NCBI GenBank assembly: GCA_045130275.1
Contig: JBGUPL010000110.1
Span: 1-64,000 of the forward strand
Length of the DNA stretch: 64,000 nt
Direction of reading: 5' to 3'
DNA from: F23-D06 sp045130275
GTDB lineage: Bacteria > Bacteroidota > Bacteroidia > Bacteroidales > WCHB1-69
Within the stretch, counting starts at the first letter, position 1, and every line of letters begins with the position of its first letter. Positions 59,748 to 64,000 of the stretch are shown piece after piece. Both the position numbers and the translations under genes were made by a program. Under the pieces are notes generated by a model. That model saw only the letters and a list, made by a program, of their open reading frames with translations, did not search any database and was not told the origin of the DNA.

Positions 59748-60419
59748 CTACCACACAAACGGGATCACTTTGTACCGAACTTTCTGTTTGTACTCGGTGT
59801 ATCCCTCAAGTCCCTGCTCCAAGACGGCCTCCTCGTTGTGGATGCGCTTGGCGATGATGGGGATGTAGAGCAGCATAATCAGAAACGACCACGGGGAAGC
59901 CAGAACCAAGGGCATAGCGAGGAATAGGATCAGCGTGGCGGCGTACATCGGATGACGGACAATGCCGTACAGCCCCGTGTCCACCACCTTCTGATGCTCC
60001 TGCACTTCGATGGTGCGCGACAGCCAGACGTTCTCGCGGAGCACCTCAGCGTAGAGTGCGTAGCCAATCACGAACACCACGGATGCCACATACACCGCCC
60101 AATCCGGCAAGAGACACCATTGGAAACGATAGTTGAGGCCGGCCACCACGAACATCGCAAGGAACATCAGTCCGCTTAACGCGACCACCCACTTCTGTTC
60201 CCCTTGTTTCTCTTTGGCATCCAACCGTTTGCGCAACAGTTCGGGCTGGTGAATCAACAGCACCACACCCGCAATGAGCATCGGCCCGAACAGCAGGGCG
60301 ATGAAAAGCCATCCCTGCCAGTAGGCGAAGGTGCCCGCCGGCAAAAAAAGCAGCACACCCACCAGCACTAATCCGGCGAGGAACTTTGTCAGGGCTTGGA
60401 AAAAGAGTTTTGAGGTCAT
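59748..60419 (-). CDS. Isoprenylcysteine-carboxyl-methyltransferase-like membrane protein
   Basis: This 223-residue membrane protein has about five helices and the C-terminal ICMT/PEMT signature GLYGIVRHPMYAATLILFLA followed by RIHNEEAVLEQGLEGYTEYK. Bacterial members are probably methyltransferases of lipids or small molecules, but the substrate is unknown. It resembles the DUF1295 protein encoded at 53827-54774 in having an R-HPxY/N signature. Hairpin elements lie on both sides of the gene. Confidence 0.85.
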   Translation of the reverse strand: MTSKLFFQALTKFLAGLVLVGVLLFLPAGTFAYWQGWLFIALLFGPMLIAGVVLLIHQPELLRKRLDAKEKQGEQKWVVALSGLMFLAMFVVAGLNYRFQWCLLPDWAVYVASVVFVIGYALYAEVLRENVWLSRTIEVQEHQKVVDTGLYGIVRHPMYAATLILFLAMPLVLASPWSFLIMLLYIPIIAKRIHNEEAVLEQGLEGYTEYKQKVRYKVIPFVW

Positions 60420-60437
60420 ATCTTTTATGTTTTGTTT

Positions 60438-60500
60438 TTCCCGCAGACTTCGCAGACTGACGCAGACTGTTTTCAGCGTAAATCAGCAGATTCTGCCGGG
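60438..60500. repeat. Interspersed hairpin element, copy C
   Basis: It starts TTCCCGCAGACTTCGCAGAC, continues TGACGCAGACTGTTTTCAGC and ends AGATTCTGCCGGG. It is nearly identical to copy D over its first 45 bases. It lies between the WG-repeat and ICMT-like genes. Confidence 0.8.
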
Positions 60501-60507
60501 TTTACCA

Positions 60508-61011
60508 TCAGTATCTATCCAGAATATTTCCCTGCTTGTCAAGTTCGAACCAATGACCACGACCTTTCATCACCTGCACTGTGCCGAATTGGAATCGGCC
60601 CACGAGATCGTATTTTAACGGAATGACTACATTCCCCGTTGTGTCAATATAGCCCCATTTCTTCCGCAGACATACTCCCGCTCTTTCTTCATAAAAATAA
60701 GACACATTTTTGAATTGTGGTTCGATGACTATGATTGCATTTGTGTCGGCGAATCCCCATTTGTTCCCAACACGTACTGGTATCAAGCCGTCTTTACCCC
60801 ACCAGGGATATTCTTCGTATGCCCGAAACCATTCAATGGATGAGTCCGAAACACAGCATTTTTCCTGAAAAGCTTCTATCCAAGCCTCTTTTGTCATCTG
60901 ATCCAATTGTCCATCCTTATTTTGCGCCAAACAACTTACGGAGAACATCATCGCAAGAGTGCATACTAAAAACAGTGTTTTAGTTCCCAAAGTGTTTCTT
61001 TTAAATGCCAT
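60508..61011 (-). CDS. WG-repeat-containing exported protein
   Basis: This 167-residue protein has a signal peptide (LFLVCTLAMMFSVSCLAQ; a lipobox at the Cys is possible) and at least two WG repeats: IPVRVGNKWGFADTNAIIVI and GVCLRKKWGYIDTTGNVVIP, with a degenerate third (KYDLVGRFQFGTV). Such repeats form small beta-structures of unknown role. The ATG at 61011 gives a standard signal peptide; another ATG at 61023 adds four residues. A TTG at 61062 lies almost on the -7 element and is unlikely. Confidence 0.72.
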   Translation of the reverse strand: MAFKRNTLGTKTLFLVCTLAMMFSVSCLAQNKDGQLDQMTKEAWIEAFQEKCCVSDSSIEWFRAYEEYPWWGKDGLIPVRVGNKWGFADTNAIIVIEPQFKNVSYFYEERAGVCLRKKWGYIDTTGNVVIPLKYDLVGRFQFGTVQVMKGRGHWFELDKQGNILDRY

Positions 61012-61064
61012 ATTTCCAAACATCCAAACGAGCGATTCTTTAAACAATATCTTATATAACAACG

Positions 61065-61072
61065 CAAAAATA
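61065..61072 (-). promoter_or_regulatory. -7 element of the WG-repeat gene
   Basis: The minus strand reads TATTTTTG, ending 53 bases before the ATG at 61011. Confidence 0.6.
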
Positions 61073-61116
61073 TAAAATCCTGCTTAATAAAACTCAAATT
61101 TTTCTTACGCAAATTC

Positions 61117-61180
61117 TCTCCCGCAGACTTCGCAGACTGACGCAAACTGTTTTCAGCGTAAATCAGCGAGTTCTGCGGGA
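61117..61180. repeat. Interspersed hairpin element, copy D
   Basis: It starts TCTCCCGCAGACTTCGCAGA and ends ATCAGCGAGTTCTGCGGGA, with arms of about 30 bases that pair imperfectly around ACTGTTTTCAG. It lies between fic and the WG-repeat gene. Confidence 0.82.
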
Positions 61181-61195
61181 AAACATATTTCCCGT

Positions 61196-62221
61196 TTATT
61201 TCAACACCTCCCAATGTCCACTCTTGTTGCTGCCGACGCGAGTGATATAGCCCGCTGCCTTCAACTCGCCAAGTCGGCGCTTGACAGTGGCTTCAGACAC
61301 GCCCAACAGAGCACCGTAAGCCGCATAATTGAGGCCGTTGTCTTTCATTAGAGCTTGATAGAGCCGTTCCGTTATCGGGTCAGCGAAACGTTTTATCGGG
61401 TCAGAAAACGGTTTTATCGGGTCAGTGGACTGGGATTCCTTGAACTCCTCAATCTCTTTGCGGATGTTGCGAGTGTGCTGTTCCAGCATAAACCGACGGA
61501 ATAGTTCTGTACTTTCCTGTTCCCTTGAGTCAACCAACGACTGGATGTACTCTGCTTTGTCTGCTTTGTTGATTTTCACGGGCACCAGTCCGAATTCATA
61601 TTGCAGATGATTCATCACCAATCTGGACATGCGTCCGTTGCCATCTACCCAGGGATGAATGGTCACCAATTGATAATGGGCATCGAACGTCAACAGATAT
61701 TTGGCGATCAAATCGTTAGAATTGACAAGCTGCCGTCTCATTTCGTTCAACTGCAGACAGAACTCCTGCAATTTTTCCGGAACTTTCCGAAAATCCATAT
61801 AGGAGCGTCCTCCGATTCCGGCGGTGACGCTGACTAAGCGCAAGTCCCCTTTGGACGCGTCAAATGAACCATGCACTGTATTGTACACACTTCCTGTGTT
61901 TTTCATGACCAGTGCGGACAATGTTTTCAACATTTCCACGGAAAAATCCTTATGCTGCTCGGCAAGCTGCATTGAATGCGTGTAAGCAGCCTTCAGATCA
62001 AGGTTCATCAGCTGTTCCTGCATACTTCGTCCCTTCGCGGCAATACCCTCATCAAACAACAGCTGGTTCTCAATTTCCGTGACGGTACTCCCTTCGATAG
62101 CCGTGGAATGGGTAATAATGGAATACAGATAGAACTTTTTGTAGTCTATCTGTTCCGCAATCCCCAACGACTGATACTCATTGAGTGCGTCAAGCAATTG
62201 TTGTTCCTGTTTCGTGACCAT
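61196..62221 (-). CDS. Fic-domain protein with N-terminal inhibitory helix and winged helix
   Basis: This 341-residue protein transfers AMP or another nucleotide part onto target proteins. The catalytic motif HPWVDGNGRMSR is at 189-200 and the inhibitory motif STAIEG with Glu43 lies N-terminal, so it is a class II, self-inhibited Fic. The C-terminal 60 residues (GALLGVSEATVKRRLGELKA) form a winged helix that may bind DNA. No separate antitoxin gene is adjacent. The ATG at 62221 is preferred over the adjacent GTG. Confidence 0.9.
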   Translation of the reverse strand: MVTKQEQQLLDALNEYQSLGIAEQIDYKKFYLYSIITHSTAIEGSTVTEIENQLLFDEGIAAKGRSMQEQLMNLDLKAAYTHSMQLAEQHKDFSVEMLKTLSALVMKNTGSVYNTVHGSFDASKGDLRLVSVTAGIGGRSYMDFRKVPEKLQEFCLQLNEMRRQLVNSNDLIAKYLLTFDAHYQLVTIHPWVDGNGRMSRLVMNHLQYEFGLVPVKINKADKAEYIQSLVDSREQESTELFRRFMLEQHTRNIRKEIEEFKESQSTDPIKPFSDPIKRFADPITERLYQALMKDNGLNYAAYGALLGVSEATVKRRLGELKAAGYITRVGSNKSGHWEVLK

Positions 62222-62240
62222 CACAGCTGTTTTTTGGCTG

Positions 62241-62248
62241 CAAAAGTA
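62241..62248 (-). promoter_or_regulatory. -7 element of fic
   Basis: The minus strand reads TACTTTTG, ending 19 bases before the ATG. Confidence 0.6.
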
Positions 62249-62302
62249 CTATTTTTCCTGATATTTTTCCCGTTGAATAGAACATAGCAGATCATTTTCC
62301 AC

Positions 62303-62326
62303 ACAAGTCTGCGAGTTCTGCGAAAA
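62303..62326. repeat. Partial hairpin element (right half), copy E
   Basis: AAGTCTGCGAGTTCTGCGAA matches only the right arm of elements A-D and is followed by AAAAA. It lies between the fic promoter and the SDR stop. Confidence 0.55.
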
Positions 62327-62336
62327 AAACATTCGG

Positions 62337-63047
62337 CTAATCCTCTTTCACAATCGGGTACAGTTCCACGAATTCGCCTTGGTGGCTTTGACCATCGTTG
62401 ATGAGCTCGGCCATCTTCTCCCCTACCGTGTCGATGTCGTGGAAGCCGGGGAGACTCATGTTGCCGTTAAGGTCGGTGGTGGTGGGACCCGGATGTACCG
62501 AAAAAATCTCCAACGGGGTGTTGTGCTGCTGGAACTCGATGGCCATCACGCCCATCATGGCGTTCTGGGCGGCCTTGCTCGTCACGTAGGCTAACGGATG
62601 CCAGTAGGGACTGATTTCCGACGGCACGGTGACATTGACAATCCGGCCGTGGTTCTTCGCAAGCAGAGGCATCAGTAGCTTGGTGAGCGAGAAAGTACCG
62701 ACGAAGTTCACGTCGAGGGTCTCCCGAATGTCGCTGAGTTCCGTGTGGAGGCTGTCCACGCCCATGTCGCCCGGGATGCCGGCGTTGTTCACCAACAGCG
62801 CAAGTTCAGGGTATTTGTCGTTGAGCTCGCGGGCGGCGTTTTCCACGCTCGCAAGGTCGGCCAGCTCCACGCATACCCATCCGGGCACGTCAATGCCCAA
62901 GGCGGTGAGCTCGCGGATGGCCTTCTCCGCACGCTCCTGATTTCGCGCCCCGATGATGATTCTCCAGCCGCTCAGGCCGAGATGTTTTGCAATGCCAAAT
63001 CCGATTCCTTTGTTGGCCCCAGTGATGAATGCAGTCTTTTCTTTCAT
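62337..63047 (-). CDS. Short-chain dehydrogenase/reductase
   Basis: This 236-residue classical SDR has the cofactor motif TGANKGIGFGIA, the NNAG segment (LLVNNAGIPGD) and the active-site YVTSK. The C-terminal region (SVHPGPTTTDLNGNM) is typical of carbonyl-reductase-like SDRs that use NADPH. The substrate cannot be inferred. A -7-like element lies 36 bases upstream. Confidence 0.9.
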   Translation of the reverse strand: MKEKTAFITGANKGIGFGIAKHLGLSGWRIIIGARNQERAEKAIRELTALGIDVPGWVCVELADLASVENAARELNDKYPELALLVNNAGIPGDMGVDSLHTELSDIRETLDVNFVGTFSLTKLLMPLLAKNHGRIVNVTVPSEISPYWHPLAYVTSKAAQNAMMGVMAIEFQQHNTPLEIFSVHPGPTTTDLNGNMSLPGFHDIDTVGEKMAELINDGQSHQGEFVELYPIVKED

Positions 63048-63083
63048 TTTTTAACGTTTAGAAATTTGTTTGATAAGAGGCCG

Positions 63084-63091
63084 CGAAAATA
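63084..63091 (-). promoter_or_regulatory. Possible -7 element of the SDR gene
   Basis: The minus strand reads TATTTTCG, one base off the consensus, ending 36 bases before the ATG. Confidence 0.45.
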
Positions 63092-63104
63092 CATTTTTAT
63101 TGGT

Positions 63105-63133
63105 TTTCCCGCAGATTTTGGAAACTACCGTAA
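63105..63133. repeat. Degenerate left half of the hairpin element, copy F
   Basis: TTTTCCCGCAGATTTTGGAA followed by ACTACCGTA resembles the left arm of elements A-D with substitutions. It abuts the stop of the last gene. Confidence 0.45.
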
Positions 63134-63136
63134 ACC

Positions 63137-64000
63137 CTAATCCTCCCGTTTCCAGAGATAGTCCGCTATCTGTAACAGTAAACGGGCATTACCGAAACTC
63201 CCTTTGACGTAAAACTTCTCTGGAAGGCACTCCGACACCCAGCGTGAAAGTGCCATGCTGTAACACCGGAACGGTATGCCGTTGTATTCCGTCAACCACG
63301 GGATGAACCAGGCATATTCGTTACGCAAATTGAAATGGATGAAACTGAGCGTGTCATGACGGCTGTTGATGACCTGAACCTCGAACCAATAGACTCCGCC
63401 AGTAGTCCGCCATTTTTCATCTTTGTACAGGATTTTCCGTACTGTGTTGGCACTCAGCGTGTCGATCCGATCTGGCACTGATTGGTAGAAATTCTCCGCA
63501 TAATCATAATCAAAAGCATTAGTTCTTCTTCTGGGGTACACATACATCATGTCCTTTTTGTCCAATTCGTCCAATAGTTTGTAGTATTTCCGGCGGTCTT
63601 TTTCAGCGATTTGAAATTCGGCGATGTTGGGAATGCGGGCGTAGTCGCGGTTGATGTCGCGAAGGATGCTGTCCAATTCGTGACGACTGGCGGTATGCGG
63701 GAACTTTATGCTTTTCCGTTTGTATTTGGCGTTGGCTTTCGGAAAGCACGGATCATACTGGTCCAAGACCAACGTGGCATGGCTCGCCTGCAGATCGCCG
63801 TCAGATGTGACAAGATAACGGACCGTGTCTCTACGATATTTGGTAAGCCCACCGCAGAGAACGACCTCGATTATCGGTGCTTTCAGAAAACCCTCCAAAG
63901 GCGCGGGAAGGGTGTAAGGACGCAGCTGATCGTCGGCAAGGGAGTACGTGTAATGCCGCTGTCCGTCCCAAAACAGTGCCACACTGTCACTTAACAGTTC
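63137..64000 (-). CDS. Protein of unknown function, N-terminus outside the window
   Basis: The frame stays open from the stop at 63137 to the window edge. A GTG at 63982 is available, but codons upstream of it (ELLSDS) are also open, so the true start probably lies beyond 64000. About 287 residues are visible. No membrane helix or known motif stands out. Features include LYKDEKWRTTGGVYWFEVQV, FIHFNLRNEYAWFIPWLTEY and a basic stretch YPRRRTN. The mix of aromatic strands suggests a globular protein. I do not recognise the family. Confidence 0.6.
   Translation of the reverse strand, partial: ELLSDSVALFWDGQRHYTYSLADDQLRPYTLPAPLEGFLKAPIIEVVLCGGLTKYRRDTVRYLVTSDGDLQASHATLVLDQYDPCFPKANAKYKRKSIKFPHTASRHELDSILRDINRDYARIPNIAEFQIAEKDRRKYYKLLDELDKKDMMYVYPRRRTNAFDYDYAENFYQSVPDRIDTLSANTVRKILYKDEKWRTTGGVYWFEVQVINSRHDTLSFIHFNLRNEYAWFIPWLTEYNGIPFRCYSMALSRWVSECLPEKFYVKGSFGNARLLLQIADYLWKRED

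Overview
The window reads as a chromosomal segment of an anaerobic Bacteroidales-type bacterium. Five lines of evidence support this. (1) Many genes are preceded at short distance by the Bacteroidetes -7 element TAnnTTTG (TATCTTTG, TATTTTTG, TACTTTTG), and Shine-Dalgarno sequences are largely absent. (2) There are type IX secretion (T9SS) cargo proteins with type A and type B C-terminal sorting domains, plus a PorZ-like protein. (3) FeoA and FeoB are fused. (4) The family mix is typical: NamZ/DUF1343, GH109, CHU_C, GEVED, DUF2490, and an ATPase activase of the 2-hydroxyacyl-CoA dehydratase type. (5) A class III (anaerobic) ribonucleotide reductase and oxygen-sensitive iron-sulfur enzymes are present. 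The species cannot be named from the sequence. No rRNA, tRNA, CRISPR array, insertion sequence or phage gene was recognised.

Layout. 1-3049: a near-consensus promoter and a cobalamin riboswitch lead into nrdD and nrdG. 3065-10635: feoAB diverges from a TetR regulator that is followed by a 1,410-residue double-activase. 10731-25474: a cell-surface block on the minus strand, holding a type B T9SS cargo protein with its small exported neighbour, the NamZ-like muramidase lipoprotein, and a 3,315-residue T9SS adhesin-like protein with a beta-helix. 25671-34177: housekeeping genes dusB, folD (behind an exported coiled-coil protein), an AddB-like nuclease with ung, a four-helix-bundle protein and purH. 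34275-36952: a translationally coupled pair made of a tiny T9SS cargo protein and a Cthe_2159-type carbohydrate-binding beta-helix protein. 36982-41659: a tightly packed operon rbfA-lolE-porZ-recO. 41795-44587: mscS and three exported proteins. 44854-51130: a tripartite RND efflux operon (tolC, adaptor, pump) with a PII-like protein downstream. 51395-64000: a GH109-like protein, a Nudix regulator, small membrane proteins, an erythromycin-esterase-like protein, an M28 peptidase, a NapH-like ferredoxin, methyltransferase-like membrane proteins, a WG-repeat protein, Fic, an SDR, and a gene cut by the window edge.

The most striking material lies between or inside ordinary genes. It includes the B12 riboswitch on a B12-independent reductase; an abrupt third-position GC break inside nrdD; a 30-bp perfect palindrome lying in frame in a signal peptide, with a decayed relative that supplies another gene's stop codon; a family of 62-68 bp hairpin elements (CCGCAGA...TCTGCGGG) clustered in 58.7-61.2 kb; a four-helix-bundle gene that has lost its stop through an AACAGCC tandem repeat and runs antisense into purH; and a remnant of a T9SS sorting domain beside the PII-like gene.

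All functional names rest on motif recognition by eye. No database search was run.
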